Shown in pieces: positions 55,032 through 63,598 of a stretch of DNA of 64,000 nt (positions are counted from its first letter, which is position 1; each line of letters begins with the position of its first letter). The notes beneath the pieces are model-generated. The model ran no database searches, was not told where the DNA came from, and saw only the letters and a list, made by a program, of their open reading frames with translations. The stretch is from Arthrobacter humicola. Lineage in GTDB: Bacteria; Actinomycetota; Actinomycetes; Actinomycetales; Micrococcaceae. The DNA is taken from positions 930,001 to 994,000 of the forward strand of contig NZ_JAFKON010000001.1 in the NCBI RefSeq assembly GCF_022803015.1. The letters run 5' to 3'. A program made the translations under genes and the position numbers.

Positions 55032-56134
55032 ACGACGCCCCGACCGCCCCCGATGTCCTCCGCGCCCATGCCGAAAACGCCTACGCTGAGGAGCTCAGCG
55101 CGTTGACGGCTGTTGACGACCGGCACCGGCCGCCCAGTTGGCAGCTGTCTCCGTGGGCGGTGACCACCTATATCCTCGGGGGCACCCTGCCGAACGGCGT
55201 ACAGATCACACCAAAATACCTGGGTTCCGCGCGGCTGGTCGAAATCGCCGTCGCATCGCTTGCCACAGACCGCGCGCTGCTGTTGCTTGGCCTGCCGGGC
55301 ACCGCGAAAACCTGGCTGGGAGAGCACCTGGCCGCGGCCATTTCGGGAGCCTCTACCCTCGTGGTGCAGGGCACCGCAGGCACGCCGGAAGAGGCACTGC
55401 GGTACGGCTGGAACTATGCCCGGCTGCTCTCGGACGGCCCGTCCCGGGCGGCCCTGGTCCCGGGACCGGTGATGCGCGCGATGGAGGCAGGGAGCCTGGT
55501 ACGGGTGGAGGAACTGACCAGGATCCCGTCCGACGTGCAGGACTCGCTGATCACGATCCTCAGCGAGAAGACCCTGCCGATCCCCGAACTCAATGCAGAG
55601 GTCCAGGCCCGCAAGGGCTTCAACATCATCGCGACGGCCAACAACCGGGACAAGGGCGTCAACGATCTGTCGTCGGCATTGCGCCGCCGCTTCAACACCG
55701 TGGTGCTGCCGCTCCCGGACAGCATCGAGCAGGAGATCGAGATCGTCACCACCCGCGTCCGCAGCCTGGGCACTGCCCTGGAGCTTCCGGCTGATCTGGG
55801 AGCTCTCTCCGAAGTCCGGCGGGTGGTCACCGTCATGCGGGAACTGCGCGCCGGAGTAACGCAGGACCATCGCACAACAATCAAATCGCCCTCAGCGACC
55901 CTGTCGACGGCAGAGGCCATCTCGGTGATGACGAACGGGCTCTCCCTCGCCGCCCACTTCGGTGACGGCACCGTCCGGGCCCCGGATGTGGCGGCCAGCC
56001 TGGTGGGCGCAGTGGTCAAAGACCCCGTCCAGGACCGTGTGATCTGGCAGGAGTACCTGGAAACCGTCGTCCGGAACAGGCCGGAGTGGAAGGACCTGTA
56101 CCGGGCCTGCCGCGACCTCGAATCATCGAACTGA
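55028..56134 (+). CDS. MoxR-type AAA+ ATPase
   Basis: 368 residues. Walker A GLPGTAKT (G88-T95), Walker B-like LVRVEEL (about 157-163), sensor 1 TANN (about 203-206) followed by R-R-R-F, all as in MoxR-group AAA+ proteins. The large domain is followed by a small helical lid. MoxR proteins act as chaperones with VWA partners, one of which is encoded two genes downstream. Coupled to the DUF5691 gene by a four-base overlap. Confidence 0.9.
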   Translation: MNDAPTAPDVLRAHAENAYAEELSALTAVDDRHRPPSWQLSPWAVTTYILGGTLPNGVQITPKYLGSARLVEIAVASLATDRALLLLGLPGTAKTWLGEHLAAAISGASTLVVQGTAGTPEEALRYGWNYARLLSDGPSRAALVPGPVMRAMEAGSLVRVEELTRIPSDVQDSLITILSEKTLPIPELNAEVQARKGFNIIATANNRDKGVNDLSSALRRRFNTVVLPLPDSIEQEIEIVTTRVRSLGTALELPADLGALSEVRRVVTVMRELRAGVTQDHRTTIKSPSATLSTAEAISVMTNGLSLAAHFGDGTVRAPDVAASLVGAVVKDPVQDRVIWQEYLETVVRNRPEWKDLYRACRDLESSN

Positions 56135-56137
56135 CCG

Positions 56138-58435
56138 ATGACAGACGTCTACGTCCTGGGGATCCGGCATCACGGCCCCGGTTCGGCGCATTCGGTCGCC
56201 GAGGCGCTGGCATCCCTCCGGCCGGATCTGGTGCTGGTTGAAGGTCCCCCGGAACTTGACCAGGTGATTCCGCTGCTGTCCGATCCGCAGATGACGCCGC
56301 CCATCGCCGGGCTGATCTACGCAGCCGATGAGCCTCGGCTCGCTTCCTTTTACCCGATGGCGAGCTTCTCGCCGGAGTGGGTGGCGTTTGGCTGGGCGCT
56401 TTCCACCGGCACCCAGGTGCGGGCGATCGACCTGCCCGCGGCGCACACCTTCGCCCTCCGCATGGCTCCCGCGCCGGACGGGCCAACAACAGCCATCGAC
56501 GACGGCGATCCCCCCGTGGATGGCGCCGAACCTCCCGCCCCGATGCAGCAGCCGTACCGCCCCGATGCGATTGGGATGCTGGCCGGCGCCGCCGGCTACA
56601 CCGATCCGGAGCGGTGGTGGGAGGACGCCATCGAGCAACCGAATACAGACCCCGTCGAGCGGTTCGCGGCGTTGACCGAGGCCATCGCGGAGATCCGGGC
56701 GGCCGACGACAGGCCCAGCAGCCATCCCGACGTTATGGAGAACAACCGTCGGGAAGCGGCGATGCGCCGCCTGCTGCGTGCCGCCATTCGCGAAGGGCAT
56801 GGGCGGATCGCCGTGGTGTGTGGTGCGTACCATGCGCCTGCCCTCGTGCCCTCAGGCTTTCCCCCGGTCTCTGCCGACAACAAGGTGCTGGCCGGGCTGC
56901 CCAAGGCCAAGGTCGCGGTGACTTGGGTGCCATGGACCTCGGACCGGCTCAGCTTGCGCAGCGGCTATGGGGCCGGTGTCACTGCGCCCGGCTGGTACCA
57001 GCACCTCTTCACACACTGGATGGCGCAGGAGCCCGGCACGGACGTGTCCACTACCTGGCTCGTCCGGGTAGCCCATGCACTGCGCCGTGAACACCTCGAC
57101 GCATCGACTGCCTCTGTAGTGGACGCCAGCCGAATGGCGAATGCCCTTGCCGCCGTCCGTGGACGGCCCAGCCCGGGACTGTCCGAACTGGACGACGCCG
57201 CGCAGGCAGTTTTGTGCGACGGTTCACCTCTGCCGCTGGCCCTGGTCCACCGTGAACTCACCGTTGGGCTCGAGCTGGGGAATGTACCGGAGTCTGCGCC
57301 CACAGTCCCCCTGGCCGCCGATCTGGCAGCCACTCAACGCAAGCTCCGGTGGAAACCGAGCGCCATGGAAGAGGTCCTTACCCTTGACCTGCGCAAGCCA
57401 AACCAGCTGGCCCGCTCGGTTCTGCTGCACCGGCTGGCGCTGCTTGGAGTGCATTGGGGCACACAGAGCGAATCCGGCCGGACGACGGGCACGTTCAAGG
57501 AGGTGTGGACACTGAACTGGGAGCCGGAGCTAACGGTGGCCGTGGTGGAAGCCAGCCGCTACGGCACTACGGTCGCCTCCGCTGCCGCGAACTGCGTGGC
57601 CGAACGCGCCCAGGACGCAGGCAGCCTGACGGCGCTCAGCGAACTGCTCGCAAGCTCCCTGCTCGCTGACCTGCCGGACGGCATCGGCGGCGTGGTGTCG
57701 GTCCTTGCCGAGCGCACCGCCTTGCAACAAGACGTCGCGCCGCTGCTGGAAACCATCGCCCCCCTTGCCCGGACCTGCCGGTACGGCAACGTGCGCGGCG
57801 TGAACGTCACGGGCGTACGGAAGATTCTTGACACGACGGTTGTGCGGGCGTGCGTGGGGCTGCCCACTGCCTGCGCCGGGCTGGACGACGAGGCCGCCGA
57901 CACCATGCGACGCGCCGTCGATTCGGCCCAACAAGGCCTCATTTTGCTGCCCGACCTGCCACCGGACGACTGGCACCGGGCGCTTGCCGCCGTCGCAGGC
58001 TCGGACGGCATCCACGGCTCGGTGGCAGGTCGGGCCACGAGGCTCCTTCTGGACGCAGGCCTGGTCGACGGGAACGACGTCGCGGCGACGCTGAGCCGGC
58101 GGCTCTCGATCGCCACTCCCTCACGGCAAGCCGCCGCTTGGCTGGACGGCCTCATCTCCGGAGACGCAACACTGCTGATTCATGATCGGCGGCTCCTGCA
58201 GATCGTGGACGACTGGGTCGCCGGGGTGGACGACGCCATCTTCGACGACGTCCTGCCGCTCCTGCGCAGGACATTTTCAGCATTCAGCCGGCCGGAGCGG
58301 CGCGAGATCGGAGAGCAAGTCAGCCGCATTGGCGACAAAGTGGGCATCGTCAGCCAGACCGACCTGGACCTGACCGCCGCGGGCCCCGCGGTCCGGACGA
58401 TGGCCAGGTACCTCGGATGGGAGGCGATCGCGTGA
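56138..58435 (+). CDS. DUF5682 family protein
   Basis: 765 residues from ATG 56138, three bases after the MoxR stop. The N-terminus GIRHHGPGSAHSVAEAL (H11, H12), LVLVEGPPEL (E35) and IAVVCGAYHAPAL (H232) resemble the ligand motifs of the TIKI/EreA/ChaN superfamily of putative metal-dependent hydrolases. The central and C-terminal parts are helical without recognised domains. If the resemblance is real, it would be the enzymatic effector of the cassette. Confidence 0.82.
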   Translation: MTDVYVLGIRHHGPGSAHSVAEALASLRPDLVLVEGPPELDQVIPLLSDPQMTPPIAGLIYAADEPRLASFYPMASFSPEWVAFGWALSTGTQVRAIDLPAAHTFALRMAPAPDGPTTAIDDGDPPVDGAEPPAPMQQPYRPDAIGMLAGAAGYTDPERWWEDAIEQPNTDPVERFAALTEAIAEIRAADDRPSSHPDVMENNRREAAMRRLLRAAIREGHGRIAVVCGAYHAPALVPSGFPPVSADNKVLAGLPKAKVAVTWVPWTSDRLSLRSGYGAGVTAPGWYQHLFTHWMAQEPGTDVSTTWLVRVAHALRREHLDASTASVVDASRMANALAAVRGRPSPGLSELDDAAQAVLCDGSPLPLALVHRELTVGLELGNVPESAPTVPLAADLAATQRKLRWKPSAMEEVLTLDLRKPNQLARSVLLHRLALLGVHWGTQSESGRTTGTFKEVWTLNWEPELTVAVVEASRYGTTVASAAANCVAERAQDAGSLTALSELLASSLLADLPDGIGGVVSVLAERTALQQDVAPLLETIAPLARTCRYGNVRGVNVTGVRKILDTTVVRACVGLPTACAGLDDEAADTMRRAVDSAQQGLILLPDLPPDDWHRALAAVAGSDGIHGSVAGRATRLLLDAGLVDGNDVAATLSRRLSIATPSRQAAAWLDGLISGDATLLIHDRRLLQIVDDWVAGVDDAIFDDVLPLLRRTFSAFSRPERREIGEQVSRIGDKVGIVSQTDLDLTAAGPAVRTMARYLGWEAIA

Positions 58436-59622
58436 CCGACGCAGATACCGACGACCGCGGCCGGTTGGGCCGCTGGCGCCTTGTGCTCGGCGGCCATGAG
58501 GCCGACGGCGTCACCACAGCGGAGGGACACAGCGTCGTCCTCTCCACCGCTGACGCCCGGCGCGACCGGGCCCTGGAGGACTTGTACGGAGCCGAAGAAA
58601 AGAAGGGCCGCGGGGGTCTGGGCGCGTCCAGCCCTCGCGTTGCCCGCTGGCTCGGCGACATCCGGGGCTATTTCCCGTCCACGGTGGTCCAGGTGATGCA
58701 GGCCGACGCCATGGACCGGCTCGGCCTTCGGCAATTGCTCCTCGAGCCGGAGATGCTGCGAACCGTGCAGCCCGACGTCGGGCTGGTGAGCACGCTCGTC
58801 GGCCTCGGCCGTGTCATCCCCGAGCAGTCACGCGAGACCGCCAGGACAGTCATCCGTCAGGTGACGAACGAGCTTGAGGACCGTCTGCGCTCCAAGACGA
58901 TACAGGCGCTCTCCGGAGCATTGAACCGGGCGGCACGGACACGACGGACCCGGCATCGGGACATTGACTGGAACAGAACTATCGCCGCAAATCTTAGGCA
59001 CTACCAGCCCGCATACCGGACGATCGTGCCCGAGCGTGTGGTCGGGCACACCCGGCGCAGCACCGAGGTCCAGCGTGAAATCATCCTGTGTATCGACCAG
59101 TCCGGGTCGATGGCCGAGTCCGTGGTCTACTCCAGCGTGTTCGGGGCGGTGCTCAGCTCGCTGCGGTCGGTGCGGACCCGCCTGGTGGTCTTCGACACGG
59201 AGGTTGTCGACCTGACGGACGAGTTGGACGATCCGGTTGATGTGCTCTTTGGTGTGCAACTCGGCGGCGGCACGGACATCAACCGCGCCCTGGCATACTG
59301 CCAGGACCAGATCACCCGGCCCACCGAGACGATTCTGGTGCTCATCAGCGACCTCTACGAAGGCGGCATTGCGGAAGAGATGCTGCAACGGGCGGCCACG
59401 ATCGTCGGGTCGGGGACGACCATGATCGCGCTCCTGGCGTTAAGCGACAGCGGTCATCCGTCGTTCGACTCAGACCATGCCAGGGCACTTGCCGGAATTG
59501 GCGTCCCGGCCTTCGCCTGCACGCCCGACCTGTTCCCGGATCTGATGGCCGCGGCCATTGAACGCCAGGACGTGGGCGAATGGGCAGCCGCCCAGGACAT
59601 CCCGACGAGCCACGAGGGTTAG
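58432..59622 (+). CDS. VWA domain (CoxE-like) protein, last gene of the cassette
   Basis: 396 residues from GTG 58432, whose GTGA overlaps the DUF5682 stop. N-terminal helical part (LTRVEL-free, basic) and a C-terminal von Willebrand A domain with the MIDAS motif IDQSGSM (D222, S224, S226), followed by GGGTDINRAL (threonine ligand) and LISDLYEGG. The metal ion at this site lets VWA proteins bind partners. It is of the CoxE family, which pairs with MoxR ATPases. Confidence 0.88.
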   Translation: MTDADTDDRGRLGRWRLVLGGHEADGVTTAEGHSVVLSTADARRDRALEDLYGAEEKKGRGGLGASSPRVARWLGDIRGYFPSTVVQVMQADAMDRLGLRQLLLEPEMLRTVQPDVGLVSTLVGLGRVIPEQSRETARTVIRQVTNELEDRLRSKTIQALSGALNRAARTRRTRHRDIDWNRTIAANLRHYQPAYRTIVPERVVGHTRRSTEVQREIILCIDQSGSMAESVVYSSVFGAVLSSLRSVRTRLVVFDTEVVDLTDELDDPVDVLFGVQLGGGTDINRALAYCQDQITRPTETILVLISDLYEGGIAEEMLQRAATIVGSGTTMIALLALSDSGHPSFDSDHARALAGIGVPAFACTPDLFPDLMAAAIERQDVGEWAAAQDIPTSHEG

Positions 59623-59649
59623 AGGGTCGGCGGCTTGCCCGGCACGGTA

Positions 59650-59685
59650 CCCGGTCCGGGAAAGACCGGGAAACGGAAGTTTCCC
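59650..59685. terminator. Double hairpin after the cassette
   Basis: CCCGGTC (59650-59656) pairs with GACCGGG (59664-59670), and GGGAAAC (59668-59674) with GTTTCCC (59679-59685). The two stems share bases 59668-59670, so they are alternative or stacked folds. They lie between the convergent VWA gene and the 107-residue gene. Confidence 0.6.
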
Positions 59686-59694
59686 CGAAGGTGG

Positions 59695-60018
59695 CTACGT
59701 GTTGAGGTCCCAGTGGACACGGATCGCCTCGGCAACCGGCCCAGCGGTGACATCAATCCGGAAAGCAACGGGCGCGGTCCCAGTCTCCTCGATGACGGCG
59801 TCATGGTAAACGCGGCCGCAAGAGGAGCACAGGGTGTAGAGATCCTCGTCCTCAGGCCAGGTAGCCAGCCCCGCGGGCACGGGAACGTTTCCGCCAATGT
59901 GTACGGGCATTCCCTCCGAGTTGGCCTGAATCAATCCCTCGCTGCTGACGGTATTGCCGCAAACGCAGGTGATGGTGGTGACGTCATGATCGATGACCTC
60001 GGCGAATTCGGTATCCAT
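59695..60018 (-). CDS. Small zinc-ribbon-like hypothetical protein
   Basis: 107 residues from ATG 60018. Four cysteines in two pairs, C-V-C near residue 18-20 and C-S-S-C near residue 64-67, could hold a zinc ion. The rest is beta-rich. It lies 12 bases after the SelO stop on the same strand, so it is probably co-transcribed with it. No family recognised. Confidence 0.65.
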   Translation of the reverse strand: MDTEFAEVIDHDVTTITCVCGNTVSSEGLIQANSEGMPVHIGGNVPVPAGLATWPEDEDLYTLCSSCGRVYHDAVIEETGTAPVAFRIDVTAGPVAEAIRVHWDLNT

Positions 60019-60030
60019 GATCAGCTCCCC

Positions 60031-61494
60031 TCAGGTTCCGCAGAAGGTTCGGTACGGGCCAAAGCTTTCCGGGGCGGCAGCGGCGTAGCGCTCGAGGCCG
60101 GACCGCTCGTCGAAAGGTGCGGCGACTGCGTCCAGCAGCCGTGCCAGCGGATCCAGGTTTCCGCCGGTAGCGGCCGCCAGGGCCTCCTCCACCAGGTGGT
60201 TCCGCGGGATGTAGACCGGGTTGACCCGGTCCATGGCGTCAGCATCCGGCGCCAAGGCACGCCAGCGCCCTACCCAGGCATCGAAGGCTGCGGTGTCCAG
60301 GACCTGGGCCCGCGCGGCTTCGGCACGGCCGCGGGCGGCTTTGCCGAGGTGCCGGAAAAACGAGGTGTAGTCGGCCCGTGACTCCTGCATTAAGGCCACA
60401 ACTTCATCCACGAGAGCCGAGGCCACGTCGTCGTCGAGCCCGTCACGGAACCCCAGCTTGGCCTTCATGCCTGCCGACCAGGCGTCACTGTACTGCCGGC
60501 GGAACTCGCCGAGGGCTCCCACCGCGAGCTCCACCGCCTGCTCCTCGTCATCGTGGAGCAGGGGCAGAAGCGACTCCGCGAGCCGGGCAAGATTCCACTC
60601 CGCCACCACCGGCTGGTTGCGGTAGGCGTAGCGCCCGCTCTCGTCGATCGAACTATAGACGGCGGCCGGGTCGAAGCCTTCCATGAAGGCACACGGCCCG
60701 TAGTCGATCGTTTCGCCCGAAATCGTCATGTTGTCGGTGTTCATGACCCCGTGAACGAATCCGACGAGCATCCACTGGGCCACCAGCGAAGCCTGGGCGG
60801 ATATGACCGCTTGGAAGAGTGCTAGATAGCGGTTCCCGGCCTCCGCGGCGGCGGGGTGGTGACGGGTCAGGGCGTAGTCGGCGAGGCGGCGAAGGAGGCC
60901 GATGTCGCCCGTGGACCGGGCGTACTGGAAGCTGCCCACGCGCAGGTGGCTGCTGGCTACCCGGGTCAGAATGGCGCCCGGCAGGAGCGTTTCGCGCTGC
61001 ACCGAACGTCCCGTCGCGACGACGGCGAGGGAACGGGTCGTGGGGATGTGCAGCGCGTGCATCGACTCGCTCACGATGTATTCGCGCAGCATGGGACCGA
61101 CCACCGCCTGGCCGTCCCCGTTGCGGGCAAACGGCGTGCGTCCTGATCCCTTGAGGTGGACGTCGCGGAGCTGCCCGTCCGCGTGCCCGATCTCGCCCAG
61201 CAGGAGCGCGCGCCCGTCGCCGAGGCGGGGGGCGTACCAGCCAAACTGGTGGCCGGCGTAGGCCTGCGCCACCGGACTGGCATCGGCAGGGACGGCGTTG
61301 CCGGTCAACAGGCGCAGACCCTCCGGACTCCGGAGGAAGGCCGGATCGAGGCCCAGCTCAGTGCCGAGGTGCTCGTTGAGCACCAAAAGGTGCGGCTCGG
61401 GCGCCTCCTCCGCGCGCCAGGGAATGGCCATCTCCTGGAACTCCCGGGCGAAGCGGCCATCAAATGTGACGGTTGAATGCGCTGTGCCACTCAT
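60031..61494 (-). CDS. selO: Protein adenylyltransferase SelO (YdiU/UPF0061)
   Basis: 487 residues. SelO pseudokinase family, which AMPylates proteins with ATP bound in a flipped orientation. Conserved stretches: [20 protein letters not shown] (about residues 78-97), [19 protein letters not shown] (about 113-131), [20 protein letters not shown] (catalytic Asn/Asp, about 249-268). The C-terminal TFCGT retains the cysteine near the end seen in this family. Divergent from the HhH-GPD gene at 61599. Confidence 0.92.
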   Translation of the reverse strand: MSGTAHSTVTFDGRFAREFQEMAIPWRAEEAPEPHLLVLNEHLGTELGLDPAFLRSPEGLRLLTGNAVPADASPVAQAYAGHQFGWYAPRLGDGRALLLGEIGHADGQLRDVHLKGSGRTPFARNGDGQAVVGPMLREYIVSESMHALHIPTTRSLAVVATGRSVQRETLLPGAILTRVASSHLRVGSFQYARSTGDIGLLRRLADYALTRHHPAAAEAGNRYLALFQAVISAQASLVAQWMLVGFVHGVMNTDNMTISGETIDYGPCAFMEGFDPAAVYSSIDESGRYAYRNQPVVAEWNLARLAESLLPLLHDDEEQAVELAVGALGEFRRQYSDAWSAGMKAKLGFRDGLDDDVASALVDEVVALMQESRADYTSFFRHLGKAARGRAEAARAQVLDTAAFDAWVGRWRALAPDADAMDRVNPVYIPRNHLVEEALAAATGGNLDPLARLLDAVAAPFDERSGLERYAAAAPESFGPYRTFCGT

Positions 61495-61598
61495 CTTTCA
61501 AGGATACCGGCCACAGCGTCAGCAATGCCGCTGGTCGCGGCGGAGCAGATTCGGGCCGGTGCCATGACGTGGCGCGGAGCTGGTGGCAGGATGGGCGC

Positions 61599-62183
61599 AT
61601 GGAACTGCACATCACGGGCGACCCCGCCGCCGACCAACTGCTCAGCAATGACGCGTTCGCACTCCTCGTTGGCATGCTGCTTGACCAGCAGGTGACCATG
61701 GAGTCTGCGTTTGCCGGACCCGAAAAGATCCGGACACGCATCGGGTCCATGGCCCCTGCCGCAATCGCCGAATACGACCCGGCCGGCTTCGTTGAGATCT
61801 TCAAGGAGCGTCCATCCATCCACCGCTTCCCCAGCTCCATGGCCGGCCGCGTCCAGGACCTCGCCGCGACCGTCCAAGGCGATTGGAATGGGGACGCAAC
61901 TGCCATCTGGAACCAGGACGGCCCGGACGGTGAGGAAGTGCTGCGCAGGTTGAAAGGCTTGCCCGGCTTCGGGGAGCAAAAGGCCAAGATCTTCCTTGCA
62001 CTGCTCGGCAAGCAGTGCGGCCTGCAGGCGCCAGGCTGGCGTGAGGCCGCCGGCCCCTATGGCCAGGAGAGCGCATTTCTTTCCGTCGCCGACATCGTGG
62101 ACCCCGATTCGCTGAAAAGAGTGCGCGCCAGCAAGCAGGCTGCCAAGGCCGCCATCAAGGCCGCGAAGGCCTCCGAGCACTGA
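61599..62183 (+). CDS. HhH-GPD-type base-excision repair protein
   Basis: 194 residues from ATG 61599. Helix-hairpin-helix element LRRLKGLPGFGEQKAKIFLA (about residues 116-135), the usual K/D region being modified. DQQVTMESAFAGPEKI near residue 30 is the conserved start of this actinobacterial HhH-GPD group. Ends with an alanine/lysine-rich tail that could aid DNA binding. The lesion is unknown. It converges on the Gfo/Idh/MocA gene with a 15-base gap. Confidence 0.82.
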   Translation: MELHITGDPAADQLLSNDAFALLVGMLLDQQVTMESAFAGPEKIRTRIGSMAPAAIAEYDPAGFVEIFKERPSIHRFPSSMAGRVQDLAATVQGDWNGDATAIWNQDGPDGEEVLRRLKGLPGFGEQKAKIFLALLGKQCGLQAPGWREAAGPYGQESAFLSVADIVDPDSLKRVRASKQAAKAAIKAAKASEH

Positions 62184-62198
62184 TAAGGAGGGCCTGGA

Positions 62199-63242
62199 TC
62201 AGCGGCTTCCAATGGCTTCGCCGGGGAAAACGATGCCGAGCTGGTTCCTGACGGCGTCGGCGACGGCCATGGTCCGGATGGATTCGGCGAGCGGCCGCTG
62301 CGGAACCTCCAGCCGCCCCGCCGCAATGGCGCTGGCGACGGCGGCAGCCTCGAAGTGCAGGCCCTCGAAGTGCGCTCCGGCCGGCTCCTCGTAGGCCAGC
62401 CGGGTACCGTCCGGGAAGTGGACGCTGAAGTTGCCTGGCATGTTAAAGGGCCCGTCAATTGACAGTGAAGCCTCGGTGCCCACAATGGTGGCGGACGTCG
62501 GCGTGAAGTTGTGCAATTGGGTGTTCATCATGGCCTGGCGTCCGCCGGCAAAGGACATGACGGCCGACAGCTGGGCATTGACTCCGGATTCGTGCGGTTC
62601 ACCGAGTGCCAGGAGGCGGTCCGGTTCGCCCAGGACGGACGTGATGAGCGAGAGCGGATAGGTCCCCAGGTCCAGCAACGGGCCGCCCGCCAGAGCCGGG
62701 TCAAAGATCCGGTGGCTGGGGTCAAAGTGCTCACCGTATTCGGCGAAGACCGTAGTAAGGTCCCCGAGCATTCCGGAGTCGAGCACTTGTCGGATGACGT
62801 CGAACTTGGGCAGGAAAAATGTCCACATGGCTTCGGCGGCGAACCGGCCGGCGTCGGCGGCCCGGCTGGCGATGCCGGCCGCCTGCGCGCGGTTGATGCC
62901 TATCGGCTTTTCGACCAGAACGTGCTTGCCGGCGTCGAGCGCCATGAGGGCGGCCTCGTAGTGGAAGTTGTGCGGCGTGGCCACGTAGACGATGTCGACG
63001 TCGGCGGCGGCCAGCTCCTCATAGCTGCCGAAGGCAGCGGTGATGCCGTGCCGTCCAGCAAAGGCTTCGGAACGGTCCAGCGAGCGGGACCCGATTGCGG
63101 CGATAATCTGCGAGGTGTGCGCCTGGACGGATTCCGTAAAGCGCTCCGCAATCCAGCCGGGACCCATGATCCCCCAGCGGAGTGGTGGTGCGGTTCGGGA
63201 ATCCGGGACCCGGGACACCGGGAGTGAGGAGTTCCCGGTCAT
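62199..63242 (-). CDS. Gfo/Idh/MocA family oxidoreductase
   Basis: 347 residues from ATG 63242 with GGAAGC upstream; the frame continues back to 63416 without conserved residues. Rossmann motif RWGIMGPGWIAERF (about residues 21-34) and the family signature ATPHNFHYEAALMALDAGKH, then HVLVEKPIG with the catalytic lysine. Oxidises or reduces a sugar or inositol derivative with NAD(P). Divergent from the sugar transporter at 63599 across a LacI-type operator, which suggests shared induction. Confidence 0.88.
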   Translation of the reverse strand: MTGNSSLPVSRVPDSRTAPPLRWGIMGPGWIAERFTESVQAHTSQIIAAIGSRSLDRSEAFAGRHGITAAFGSYEELAAADVDIVYVATPHNFHYEAALMALDAGKHVLVEKPIGINRAQAAGIASRAADAGRFAAEAMWTFFLPKFDVIRQVLDSGMLGDLTTVFAEYGEHFDPSHRIFDPALAGGPLLDLGTYPLSLITSVLGEPDRLLALGEPHESGVNAQLSAVMSFAGGRQAMMNTQLHNFTPTSATIVGTEASLSIDGPFNMPGNFSVHFPDGTRLAYEEPAGAHFEGLHFEAAAVASAIAAGRLEVPQRPLAESIRTMAVADAVRNQLGIVFPGEAIGSR

Positions 63243-63598
63243 GTGCCGGCTTCCATTGTGTTGACATCGATTCGCATAAGACTCATCGCCCTTTCCTGGA
63301 TTTGTCCTGACATAGTAACAAATCGCTTCATCGGTAAAAGCCTGAAGAAATACCCGCTCCACCCCGGCGCCACACGCACCAGGCTTCCGGCATCCTCCCT
63401 GCTGCCGCGCCCGCACGGACTTGCCCCAACCGGCCGCCTCCAGGACACCCGTCGACCCTTTGAGCGCATGTCAAGACAAACTCTTGACTGTGGCGTTAGA
63501 GCGCTCTAACGTAGAAGGCACGTGATCCAGCGCACTCCCGGAGAACGCTCCGAATTCAAAGTCCGCCCTTCAGGTCGGCCGAATCGAGGAAGTCAACA
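63243..63598. other. Divergent control region between the Gfo/Idh/MocA and sugar-transporter genes
   Basis: 356 bases with no supported gene. Its right part carries the transporter promoter and operator (63484-63512). The left part around 63300-63330 is relatively AT-rich and should contain the promoter of the dehydrogenase, but I see no clear second operator. Confidence 0.6.
63484..63512 (+). promoter_or_regulatory. Transporter promoter with LacI/GalR-type operator
   Basis: TTGACT (63484-63489), 17-base spacer, TAACGT (63507-63512). The perfect 16-base palindrome GTTAGAGCGCTCTAAC (63495-63510) fills the spacer and runs into the -10, so a bound LacI-family repressor would block RNA polymerase. 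The central GCGC with A/T-rich arms is the usual LacI-family operator form. Confidence 0.75.
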
